Shown here: one piece after another, positions 1-8,454 of the stretch
Layout of the letters: each line of letters opens with the position of its first letter
How positions within the stretch are numbered: position 1 is the first letter of the stretch
Origin: Prevotella sp. oral taxon 475
Lineage (GTDB): Bacteria > Bacteroidota > Bacteroidia > Bacteroidales > Bacteroidaceae
Direction of reading: 5' to 3'
DNA: 64,000 nucleotides
NCBI RefSeq assembly: GCF_018127805.1
Contig: NZ_CP072334.1
Location: 372,001 to 436,000 of the forward strand
Translations under genes and position numbers: made by a program
The notes under the pieces: generated by a model
Told to the model about the DNA's origin: nothing
The model's database searches: none
What the model saw: only the letters and a program-made list of their open reading frames with translations

Positions 1-291
1 AGCATCGGGTTCTAACACGATGTACATGCTTTTGGCCTTGCCCACCTGTTGGTGAACGGCCTTCATTCCAATACTCGAGAACACCAGTACGGCCTTCTGT
101 CCTGATACCGAAAGGCTGAAATGGCCATCCTGGTTGGTGACAGTTCCGTTGGATGTGTTCTCTTCCATCACGGTTACACCCAGTAAAGGTGTTCGCGTGT
201 CGTCTACCACTGTACCCTCAATCGTGTGTTGGGCAAGTGCGTTTAAACTAGTAGTAACGAATACTACCCATGCTAAAAGAATTTTTTTCAT
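1..291 (-). CDS. SusC-like TonB-dependent receptor, N-terminal part only (runs off window)
   Basis: The first 97 codons of an outer-membrane protein that continues beyond the left edge. A signal peptide (MKKILLAWVVFVTTSLNALA) is followed by a carboxypeptidase-regulatory-like beta-sandwich (about residues 22-97, HTIEGTVVDDTRTPLLGVTV...), the usual N-terminal extension of SusC/RagA receptors. The plug and barrel lie outside the window. It starts 19 nt after the stop of the upstream secreted protein and shares its direction, so it is probably the fifth gene of the operon that begins at 10125. The family imports oligosaccharides or peptides across the outer membrane with a SusD partner; a SusD gene is expected just outside the window. 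A different protein with the same extension cannot be excluded from this fragment. Confidence 0.75.
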   Translation of the reverse strand, partial: MKKILLAWVVFVTTSLNALAQHTIEGTVVDDTRTPLLGVTVMEENTSNGTVTNQDGHFSLSVSGQKAVLVFSSIGMKAVHQQVGKAKSMYIVLEPDA

Positions 292-310
292 ATAGATTGC
301 TACTTAGTAA

Positions 311-3300
311 TTACATTGTTATCTGCTTGGTGATGATAGTCTTGCGCTCGTTGCCAATCTTCATCGTGATGTTAAGGGGCATGATTGTGGGCAAGTGGGT
401 TATGCTCCATTCGTAGGGAAAGGCCATGCGCTTGTCCATCTGCGCCTTCGCGCTACCTGCTTGGCAGGTTAAACTTGCCGTGTACCCTTTTGTTAATGGC
501 GTGTTGATGTATCCATAGAGCGAATCCCAGCCAAAAGGCGACCGTATGCGGAAGAGGTATAGCCTGTGGTTTGGATCTAGTTGCACCGTCTTAAACCCAT
601 TGCTAATGGGCGAAAAGGTGTAAGTTGGTAGCGATTTAGCTAAGGGCAACGACACGAACGTTATGCCCTTGGGTGCGATAGTGGCGGTAAGTGCGTTTTG
701 GTTCAGGGCACGTTCTTCGCTCACAACCGAGTTGGTTTGTGCAAAGTAGTGCTCGGTAGCCATGCCGTTAGGCGATACCAGCGGTGTGTTTAAGCGCAAG
801 CTTACGTTCAGCGCGCTATCTTTCTCGTTCATCAGAATGAGCCAAAGGTTGTTGGCAGACACTGCCGAGAGCCAGTTTACGTGGGTGGACGATAGCTTTA
901 ACAGGTTTTGTGGCATATAAAGTTGTACGTCGCGGTCGTGCAGGATGTAGCCTTTCTCGCCGCCATACACCCTGTTGTTGAACCACACAAAACCTTCTTG
1001 CTTCCCATAGGGAAAGCCAATGGCTCCCTTAGAGCGTTGTGTTGCCTCGGTAAGTAGGTAATCTAGCACGAAGGCGAGGTGCGAGGGGATGTGGTGATAA
1101 TAGAGAGAAGTGACGTCGGGACCCTTGTAAGGATAAACCGAATCCAGCGGGAGGTCGGTGTAGCCTGCGGCATAATAACCCGGATAAGAGGCGAAACGAC
1201 CAATAACGGCGTTGCGCGCATACGTCTCGAACAGCCTGTTGCCACACAAACCGCTAAGCCGCAAAAGCGAAGGAGCCCATGTAGACATGAATGTGTGGTT
1301 GATATTGCCCTCGCGGTTAAAGAAGGTCATGGGCTGTTCAAAACCCAGTCCTACGGGCGAAAGTGCTTGTTGACTTACCTTTTTCTCGCTTACGTCGCCC
1401 ACTTTGCGCGGATAGCCCAGCTTGTAAGGCTTGTCTTTCTTCCAAAACACATTGGCATTGCCCACATATTTGCCTCCTTGATGGATGAGGATGGTGTCGT
1501 TGCCGATAGGGGGATAAGTGCGGATGCCCGCGATAGTGAAGTGTGCGGCGTAGGCAGAGGCCGCAAGTAAGGCCTTGTCTTTGCATACATCATAGAGGTC
1601 GAGCAGGTCGAACCACTGTGGATAAGCCTGCGCATGGTAGAACATCCAGGGCAAAATGGGCTTCGCGGGGTTGTTGTATAGTGCCGTCTGCAGCTCGTGG
1701 TTGGCCCCGATGGTGGCTTTCACCAACCATTTGTCTTCTTTAGTGAGTCGGAAGGCGGCCAAGTCGTCTGCCCAAGTCTGGTCTACGCCATAGCCTTTGC
1801 TGTATCTGGGTTTGCCTTCGGGCATGGCAATGTCGGCCAGCCACGGGTTATTATGGCCCAAAAGTCGGTGTAGTGCCTCGAAGTGAGCCGTGTTGTATTG
1901 CGACCCAAACGGCGAGAATGTGTTTATTGAGGTTTGTGTTTGCGGGTCGTTTGTATGGGGATAGCCCCATCTGAACCCCTTTCGCGAGAGCATGTACTCG
2001 ATGGCAGGTAGGGCGCGTGTGGTGTATAGTTGTTCGTCTTGGGTAATGACGGCGGCCGAAACCAGTGCCAAAGGTGCGGCCTGAACCACTTCCGTGCGTA
2101 CGTTTGGGTTGCTTTCGATGTCTAGGAATCCCCTCATGGCGGCATCCCAGCCTGCTGCCTCATCGTTCTTTATTAAGTTGATGGTGTGGAAAACGGCATC
2201 GGTGAGCGGTGTTGTTTGTACTCTGTAATCGCGAACGGCAAACACACTGTCCGACAAGTATTGCAGGGTGTTGTGCCATTGCAGCGGCAATAGCCCCAGT
2301 TTGAAGTGGGTTGTAAGTTTTTCGCCTTTCTTCTTGTACGAGTCTTTTTCGCCCAGTATGGGCGAAAAGGCCACGGGTTGCACCTGGTTGGCTGCGTTTT
2401 TAAGCGATAAGCCCATATCGTATATACCCCAATTGCGTTTCAGATGCTGGGGGTTGGGTGCCAAGAAACAGCTTAGGTTGCCTGTCTCGATGATGCTAAC
2501 GGGCTGTGGCGTGAGGGTTATAGGCAAGAGATTGGGGGTGGCTGGCAGACGTTTGAACTGGTAAAGGGGCGAAAGCAGAACATTCGTCACTGCATTTTCT
2601 GCTTGTGGCTGAAAGGCTTCGAAAGCTAAACTGTAATATTGTGGCGTGCGTGCAACATATTCTAAATGCACGTCCACTACGTGGCTGTTGGCATGTAAAG
2701 TCCATGTAGAGGCTATTGTGTCGTTATCGGTCGACACATACCATACGCGTAGCGTGTTTTGGCCAGCCTTTTCGTGGCGGAAGATGTGCATTGGACAAAC
2801 CTTACCTGCTAGAAATGGGTTTTGCAAGTGGGCCTGCTCAAATACGGGATAGGTGTTGTTGCCCACGCGAAGCAATGGTGCTTGCCCGCCCGACCATAGT
2901 GGAAAGATGGAGTTGTAGCCCAATTGGGGCCGTGCCGACTTAATGATGTACAAGCGGTTGTGAGGTTGGGGGCTGTCCCAGCAGCGCCATTGCCCCTTTG
3001 TGTGTACCGATATGTGTTGCACCAATTGGTTGTTTGCCGTATGAATACGGAGCCTTAACAGGCCGTTTGAGATTTCATCAGCCACAGGCGAACTTGTGTT
3101 GAGCAACGCAAGGGCGTTTTGTGCCATTGTTGTTGACGGCTTTTCCAGGGGCGTGGGGATGGGTTGTATCTCGTATTTCGTAAGCTGTTTGTAGGTCATT
3201 TGGTTGGGGTCGAGGCCTTCGTCACGTGTAAACAGCACGGCATCAACACGCGCATAGTTGGCCGCCACATCGCAAGCCCGCAATACATGTAGCCCTTCGC

Positions 3301-3667
3301 CCAGTTCAATGGTGCCTACTTGTTCCCAGCGATAGCCTTCCATGCCGTGTCGGCCTTGGAGAGAGAGTTGTATGGTGTCTACCATCAGACGCGAAATGCG
3401 GGTTCGTGGTGCCTTGGTATGGAAATCTTTCGTGCGACTCCAAAACACATAACGTCCGCTTTGAGGCACTTCGAATACGGTTGTGGCATGCGCAGCACCG
3501 CTACCGCCCGCCGTAACGATGAGCACGGCCTTATTGAAAGCTTCGACATCTTTCTCTACTTTCCAGCCACCCACATACTGAAAGCGTTCTGCTTCCAGCA
3601 TATAGGTTTGCCCTTTTAGTGGTAAGGCCAACCATATAGCCAATAAACAAGCTGCTGTTTTTAGCAT
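311..3667 (-). CDS. Large secreted protein, beta-sandwich plus probable alpha/alpha-barrel (glycan-active, family unassigned)
   Basis: A 1118-residue exported protein. Residues 1-19 form a signal peptide ending near LKG-Q. Residues about 22-150 (YMLEAERF..GGW, ending RVDAVLFTRDEG) resemble a galactose-binding-type carbohydrate-binding fold. The middle carries helical repeats rich in Trp, Tyr and His, as in (alpha/alpha) barrels of polysaccharide lyases and glycosidases. The C-terminal 200 residues look beta-rich. From about residue 860 on (YLLTEATQRSKGAIGFP) it resembles the C-terminal part of the next gene upstream (YLVAEAELRSKGRISFP), which suggests the two are paralogues. It lies 12 nt from that gene in the LacI-controlled operon. 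I infer a periplasmic or surface role in glycan breakdown. I do not recognise a catalytic signature and assign no reaction. Confidence 0.75.
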   Translation of the reverse strand: MLKTAACLLAIWLALPLKGQTYMLEAERFQYVGGWKVEKDVEAFNKAVLIVTAGGSGAAHATTVFEVPQSGRYVFWSRTKDFHTKAPRTRISRLMVDTIQLSLQGRHGMEGYRWEQVGTIELGEGLHVLRACDVAANYARVDAVLFTRDEGLDPNQMTYKQLTKYEIQPIPTPLEKPSTTMAQNALALLNTSSPVADEISNGLLRLRIHTANNQLVQHISVHTKGQWRCWDSPQPHNRLYIIKSARPQLGYNSIFPLWSGGQAPLLRVGNNTYPVFEQAHLQNPFLAGKVCPMHIFRHEKAGQNTLRVWYVSTDNDTIASTWTLHANSHVVDVHLEYVARTPQYYSLAFEAFQPQAENAVTNVLLSPLYQFKRLPATPNLLPITLTPQPVSIIETGNLSCFLAPNPQHLKRNWGIYDMGLSLKNAANQVQPVAFSPILGEKDSYKKKGEKLTTHFKLGLLPLQWHNTLQYLSDSVFAVRDYRVQTTPLTDAVFHTINLIKNDEAAGWDAAMRGFLDIESNPNVRTEVVQAAPLALVSAAVITQDEQLYTTRALPAIEYMLSRKGFRWGYPHTNDPQTQTSINTFSPFGSQYNTAHFEALHRLLGHNNPWLADIAMPEGKPRYSKGYGVDQTWADDLAAFRLTKEDKWLVKATIGANHELQTALYNNPAKPILPWMFYHAQAYPQWFDLLDLYDVCKDKALLAASAYAAHFTIAGIRTYPPIGNDTILIHQGGKYVGNANVFWKKDKPYKLGYPRKVGDVSEKKVSQQALSPVGLGFEQPMTFFNREGNINHTFMSTWAPSLLRLSGLCGNRLFETYARNAVIGRFASYPGYYAAGYTDLPLDSVYPYKGPDVTSLYYHHIPSHLAFVLDYLLTEATQRSKGAIGFPYGKQEGFVWFNNRVYGGEKGYILHDRDVQLYMPQNLLKLSSTHVNWLSAVSANNLWLILMNEKDSALNVSLRLNTPLVSPNGMATEHYFAQTNSVVSEERALNQNALTATIAPKGITFVSLPLAKSLPTYTFSPISNGFKTVQLDPNHRLYLFRIRSPFGWDSLYGYINTPLTKGYTASLTCQAGSAKAQMDKRMAFPYEWSITHLPTIMPLNITMKIGNERKTIITKQITM

Positions 3668-3679
3668 AATTACACCTTA

Positions 3680-6133
3680 TTATATATGTCTTAGTTTCAC
3701 TATCTCGATGCCAAAGGGGGCTACAACGCCTGTTTTCAAACACTGCCCACGGGCGTTTGTTAGGCGCATTTGTGTGGGGCGGTTGGTGCTGTTCATAACG
3801 ATGGCATAGCCATGACTGCCTTTTGTGGAACGTGCAACAAGCAATTCGAGGTTGGCATTATGGCACGAAAGGCTATCGTTGCCAATGGTTAGCTCCACGT
3901 TTTCGCCGTCGATAGTGCCCGCAGAGAAACCCAGAACCTTGTGTGGCCCAACCTTTGGCGTTACGAAACCTCGCGGAAAGGATATGCGCCCCTTGCTGCG
4001 TAGTTCGGCTTCGGCCACAAGATAGTCGGTTAGCCAGCCCAATTGCCACCATGCGTGTTGCGGATAGGGTAAGGCAACCTTGTTGAAATGTGCCCAATAA
4101 TAGGCTGCAATGCCCGATTCGGGTTCAACAAAGCGGTCGCGGCCATTGGCCGAGGCGCGTGCCATGTCGAGGAAAAGCATATCGCCCGTTTGCTGATAAA
4201 GCCTGACGAACATGCCTGCGAAGCTTGAAAGGAGGATTGGTCCTTGCGGATTGGCCGACCCAATAACGCCGATATGTTCGCATGCCAGTCCTGCTTGGGT
4301 GTATTGTAGAGGGTTGAGGCTGTGCCCTTCTTTATCTTTAATGGGAGTTACGTCGGCCGGATGGGTGTATATATAGGTGGTGAAATAGCGTGCCATGTCA
4401 AGAGCAGCATCTTTATAGCGCACATCGCCCGTTAGTTGGTGCATGTCGAGCAGAGCCTGAACCGACATGGCCGTGGCAAAATCGGGTGCAAAGCGCGTGT
4501 CGCCGCATACGCCAACCAAGGCTGTTGGGCGCACGGCATGCGCTATAAACCAGTTGGCACCCCGCATGGCGGCTTGCAAGTACTTGTCGTCGCCCAGCAT
4601 TTTATAGGCCACATACAGGCCGTAGAACGTGGGACGAAGGTCTTTTAGGTCGGGCAAGATGTCGGTTTCGTCTTTTAAGCTTACGCCCAAAGGCCAGCTG
4701 CCGTCTTGCCTTTGCATAGCCAGCAATAGGTTGGCCGATGTACGCAGACTTACTTGCAGAGCGGTGTCGTGGGGCTCGAACAGCAACATGTTTGCCACAT
4801 CAATGAGCGAATAATAGGTAATGGCGATGGGTTCGATGTGTTCGCCCCATTCTTCCACCCAACGCTTACTCTTCCACAAGAAGTATTGCCCTTGCGGTGC
4901 ACCTGCGTATTTGCCTGTGGCAAACTGTTGTTTTAGTTTGAAGTTACGCACGTAGGGTAGCAGGTTGTTAGCCAATACCGTGTCGTTGGCCATGCGCACC
5001 GTCATCCACATGGCCCCGTAGTCGGCGTTTTTCATGGCATCGCTGTTTGCGCCATGCACGCCTCCACGATAATCTTGTGCGCTAATTGACACGCCTTCGC
5101 ACTCTGCCTTTCGGAAAAGCTTTGCCGATTGGGTACGCATATAGTGGTAAATCTTGTTTATGCGGGCTGTGAGTGGTTGCTCGTTGGTGGCCTTACGCAT
5201 AGCATCGAAGCTGTACATGCCATAAACCACTTGCTTATAAACGTCGTACCAGCCCTTGTTAGAGAGGATGATACGATAGGCAAAATGCAGCTTCTGCCCT
5301 TTCTTTAAGGTTGATTTTGGTGTTCCTAGCACAGGATAATATAACTGGGGACTAAGTTTTCCCTCGGCATCCATAGCACCATAGCCCACGTTCCATTGGG
5401 CATGTGTGTTCTCTCCGTTGAGGTAAGGCTTGCGTGGAAATTGTTTTTCGGGTGCAATGCCTATGGTTAAGCCTTGTGTTTGCATGATAGACACGGGCGT
5501 TGTGGCGCACTTGTCTTGGTATACAACGGGCTTGTTGGGCATTCCGTGTTCGTAAACGTAGGCCGAAACGAAGTCGGGATTTACCCATTCGGCATGCACG
5601 TAACCGGGTATTACGGCCTTAAACCCCATTTGGGGCTTGGCGATGGGTAGGCTTGGGGTGGACAACGAGTAGCAGCCATCTTGTTTTGGCACGAGGGTTT
5701 GGTTTACGAAGAGGGAGTTTCCGTTGACCGAGAAACGCAGATACACATCGGCCCATTGGCTTTCGGCCTTTAATGTGAGCGGTTGGCGCGACAGAACATG
5801 ATATGTTTGCAGCTTAACGTGCGTGCCGGCCGTGAGCAGCGACACGTTGGTGATGTTGTTTAGCCATGCCCGCCGTGGGTAAATAAAGTTGTCTTCGATG
5901 AAATGTATGTTGTGCGTAGTTTTGAAAGTGTCGATTACTTGCGGCTTAAAATCCGTGCCGGCAACGAACAGATGCTGCCCGCTAAGGGGCAAGCGCACCT
6001 GGCCGTGCGTGGTGGGCACAACCAGGGTGTTGTCGGTTGGGCGATAAACAATTTGCTTTGGCGTGCGTGCATGGAGCAAAGCACATGCAGAAAGCAACAG
6101 GCCTAGGGCTAGGGTAATGCTTCTTTGCGTCAT
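3680..6133 (-). CDS. Secreted protein with probable six-hairpin (alpha/alpha) domain, glycan-active candidate
   Basis: An 817-residue exported protein. The N-terminus is a signal sequence. LLSAC (Cys16) fits a lipobox, but LHA-R further on also fits signal peptidase I, so the anchoring is unclear. About residues 30-310 look like a beta-rich domain. About 330-700 contain regularly spaced helix-pair motifs (YSLIDVANMLL, SLRTSANLLLAMQRQDGSWPLG, FYGLYVAYKMLGDDKYLQAA) typical of six-hairpin glycosidase or lyase folds. The end is a small beta domain. The start is 2 nt from the stop of the FAD oxidoreductase gene, which implies translational coupling. Its C-terminal third resembles that of the following 1118-residue protein. 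Substrate and reaction are unknown; a role in the same glycan pathway is inferred from the operon. Confidence 0.75.
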   Translation of the reverse strand: MTQRSITLALGLLLSACALLHARTPKQIVYRPTDNTLVVPTTHGQVRLPLSGQHLFVAGTDFKPQVIDTFKTTHNIHFIEDNFIYPRRAWLNNITNVSLLTAGTHVKLQTYHVLSRQPLTLKAESQWADVYLRFSVNGNSLFVNQTLVPKQDGCYSLSTPSLPIAKPQMGFKAVIPGYVHAEWVNPDFVSAYVYEHGMPNKPVVYQDKCATTPVSIMQTQGLTIGIAPEKQFPRKPYLNGENTHAQWNVGYGAMDAEGKLSPQLYYPVLGTPKSTLKKGQKLHFAYRIILSNKGWYDVYKQVVYGMYSFDAMRKATNEQPLTARINKIYHYMRTQSAKLFRKAECEGVSISAQDYRGGVHGANSDAMKNADYGAMWMTVRMANDTVLANNLLPYVRNFKLKQQFATGKYAGAPQGQYFLWKSKRWVEEWGEHIEPIAITYYSLIDVANMLLFEPHDTALQVSLRTSANLLLAMQRQDGSWPLGVSLKDETDILPDLKDLRPTFYGLYVAYKMLGDDKYLQAAMRGANWFIAHAVRPTALVGVCGDTRFAPDFATAMSVQALLDMHQLTGDVRYKDAALDMARYFTTYIYTHPADVTPIKDKEGHSLNPLQYTQAGLACEHIGVIGSANPQGPILLSSFAGMFVRLYQQTGDMLFLDMARASANGRDRFVEPESGIAAYYWAHFNKVALPYPQHAWWQLGWLTDYLVAEAELRSKGRISFPRGFVTPKVGPHKVLGFSAGTIDGENVELTIGNDSLSCHNANLELLVARSTKGSHGYAIVMNSTNRPTQMRLTNARGQCLKTGVVAPFGIEIVKLRHI

Positions 6134-6135
6134 GA

Positions 6136-8439
6136 TTATATGAATTGAATGCCCATCAAGGCCACAGCCGCATTGGGCGAAGCGTTAGATAGGCGTATTT
6201 CCAAACGGTTGGTGGTGATGCCTTGCCCCTCGAACAGCACATCTATCATGGCCTGATAGTTATTGGTAATGGTGATATGCGTGTTGGGCGAGGCAATCAT
6301 CTCAATACCGTCTGCACATTGGGGCATGCGGTTGTCGGCGTGTCCCCATTGAACGGTTTCCATCGGATGGTCGTAATCCACATCGGTAAACAGCTTAATG
6401 CCCTTTATCTGCCGTTCGTTTTCCCACGTAAAGGTTAGCGTGGGCTGCTTATCGTGCAAGGCTGCAACCCATGCGTTGGGCTTGTTTACGGGCCGATAGG
6501 GCGGCGCAAGCAGGTTTTCGGGAGCGAAACAACGCAAACCGGGCGTTATTTTCATGGCGATGTTGTAGGCCTTTTCGCGCCTTTCGGGACACCAGAACTC
6601 AAAACGCTCTACGCCGATGTGGGCAGGCGGTTCTTGTTTGCCCCAGTTGGACACGGCCGGAAGGCACTTGTTGAAGGTTGCCATTACGCCGCTAACGATG
6701 CTGTTGCATGCTTGCAGTGCCACATTTTCGTTCTTTATGAAGCACACAAAGGCGTAGCAGTCTGAGGGGATGTGGCATTTAAAGGCTAATGTAACCTCTT
6801 GTTCGCCCGCATGCAATGGCAGCTCAAAGGTTTCTAACGTTTGGTCGGGGGTGTGATTAAAGGTCTTGCTGCTGATGCGTAGCTCCACTTGCAGGCTTGT
6901 TTCTTGGCCGGCTCGGAGCCAAAGGCTGATGTTGGGCATTGCACCTTTGCTTATCGGGAGCATCTGTGCTGTCGAATGCACCAGTGTTTTCCACTCGCCA
7001 CTGGGTGGCAGTTGGTCTAAAACCAATGTCGACGATGCCTTGATGGTGGCTGTTTGCAGGGCGTTGTTGGCTATCTGCACATCGGTTTGAGGCAGGTAAA
7101 CGCCATTGCGCGTGAGCAAGGTTTGCAATTTGGCCATGTGTTGCTCGTCCATCAGCTCGTCTGGCGCGCAATGATGGTGTATGCAATATGCTGCGGCTGT
7201 TCCCACGGCTTCGCCACCAGCGGCACAAGTGGCCATCACGCGTGTTGAGGCAAAGGCCACGTGGGTGGCGCTAATGATGCGCCCAGCCAGGAAAAGGTTG
7301 TCTAAATGAGGTGTGATGTAACAACGGTAGGGAATGGGGTAGATACCCTTGGCATGCCATTGCGTACAGGCTTTCTTCTCTTTGCTAAACACGCCGTCGG
7401 CCGGATGTAGGTCGAGCGACCATCCACCAAAAGCCACAGTATCGGGTTGCATGCGTTGCTCAATGATGTCTTGTTGGGTAAGCATGTAATAGCCCACGAA
7501 CCGCCTGCTCTCGCGTTTGCCTGGAATGGTGCCGGCCCATTCTAAGGTAAGGTTGCGCGATTCGGGAAAGCGGCCGGAGTTCTTGATGTAGTTCCAAATG
7601 CCGTACACCACACTGAGCAGCCGATATTTCACCTCTTCGGTATCTTTAATGGTGTCTAGTCGGCCTCCATATTCAATCCACCAGTATTTGCAGCCTGCTT
7701 CTTTGGTTGAGAAATACTCGGGATTGTGTATCTTGTTGATGCTGCTTTCCACTTCGTTGATGCTAAGTGCAAAATGTGGGGGAACGTATTGCACGGGCTT
7801 TCCTGCATCTTTAGTGTAGAAGAAGATGGTATGTCCCAGTTTTTCGCCATACGTCTCTTTATTGGGGGCAAACTTCTCGCCAAACTCTTCGGCGTCTTCT
7901 GCGCCTTGCCGATAGTGTGCCCCGGCCATGTAGGCCAACAGCCCGTCGCCCGTTGCATCACAAAACAGTTTTGCATGAAAGTGGTAGCGAGTTTCGTTCT
8001 GCGGGTTATAGGCCGTTACGCGGGCAATGTTTCGCGGGCCTTTTTTCTCCATGTCGTAGACCACCGTGTTGAGAAACAACGATATGTTCTTTTCGGCTAG
8101 TACCTTATCTAATAATACGGTATCGAAGATAACGGGGTTTCCCTCCTTGTTGCGGTAGGTGTTTTCAACCAACAATTCGTTTAGTAGTCCACCTTCTCTT
8201 GCCCAACGGTTGTTGTTGCCCATGTGTGATGTTGCGCCTAATACCCATAGGCGTACTTCGCTCGATGCGTTTCCGCCCAGCACAGGTCGGTCTTGCACCA
8301 AGGCAACGTGCAGTCCTTGTCGGGCAGCGGCTATGGCGGCGCATACGCCAGCCATGCCGCCACCGGCTACAAGCAGGTCGGCGGCCACGTGTTGCGTGTG
8401 TTGTGTGCGCTTATTGTTTTCAAATAGTTCTTCAATCAT
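6136..8439 (-). CDS. FAD-dependent oxidoreductase (FAD_oxidored family) with C-terminal beta-sandwich
   Basis: A 767-residue flavoprotein without a signal peptide, so probably cytoplasmic. A dinucleotide-binding motif (DLLVAGGGMAGVCAA, GGGMAG at 26-31) is followed by a run typical of the PF12831-type family (GGNASSEVRLWVLGA at about 55-69), the second FAD motif (KLFCDATGDGLLAY) and a terminal FAD segment (DNLFLAGRIISATHVAFAS..MATCAAGGEAVGTAAA). About residues 470-767 look like one or two discoidin-like domains. Relatives occur in Bacteroidetes glycan loci, sometimes under the misleading name xanthan lyase. The gene lies between a symporter (15 nt) and a secreted protein (2 nt). I infer that it oxidises a sugar or sugar acid delivered by the symporter. 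The substrate is not known. Confidence 0.85.
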   Translation of the reverse strand: MIEELFENNKRTQHTQHVAADLLVAGGGMAGVCAAIAAARQGLHVALVQDRPVLGGNASSEVRLWVLGATSHMGNNNRWAREGGLLNELLVENTYRNKEGNPVIFDTVLLDKVLAEKNISLFLNTVVYDMEKKGPRNIARVTAYNPQNETRYHFHAKLFCDATGDGLLAYMAGAHYRQGAEDAEEFGEKFAPNKETYGEKLGHTIFFYTKDAGKPVQYVPPHFALSINEVESSINKIHNPEYFSTKEAGCKYWWIEYGGRLDTIKDTEEVKYRLLSVVYGIWNYIKNSGRFPESRNLTLEWAGTIPGKRESRRFVGYYMLTQQDIIEQRMQPDTVAFGGWSLDLHPADGVFSKEKKACTQWHAKGIYPIPYRCYITPHLDNLFLAGRIISATHVAFASTRVMATCAAGGEAVGTAAAYCIHHHCAPDELMDEQHMAKLQTLLTRNGVYLPQTDVQIANNALQTATIKASSTLVLDQLPPSGEWKTLVHSTAQMLPISKGAMPNISLWLRAGQETSLQVELRISSKTFNHTPDQTLETFELPLHAGEQEVTLAFKCHIPSDCYAFVCFIKNENVALQACNSIVSGVMATFNKCLPAVSNWGKQEPPAHIGVERFEFWCPERREKAYNIAMKITPGLRCFAPENLLAPPYRPVNKPNAWVAALHDKQPTLTFTWENERQIKGIKLFTDVDYDHPMETVQWGHADNRMPQCADGIEMIASPNTHITITNNYQAMIDVLFEGQGITTNRLEIRLSNASPNAAVALMGIQFI

Positions 8440-8454
8440 TGCTAGTTCTTGTTT

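Noticed and set aside
6136..8439. Xanthan lyase annotation for the flavoprotein
   Set aside because: The protein has FAD-binding motifs and no signal peptide. The lyase name occurs on relatives through transferred annotation; nothing in the sequence indicates polysaccharide lyase activity.
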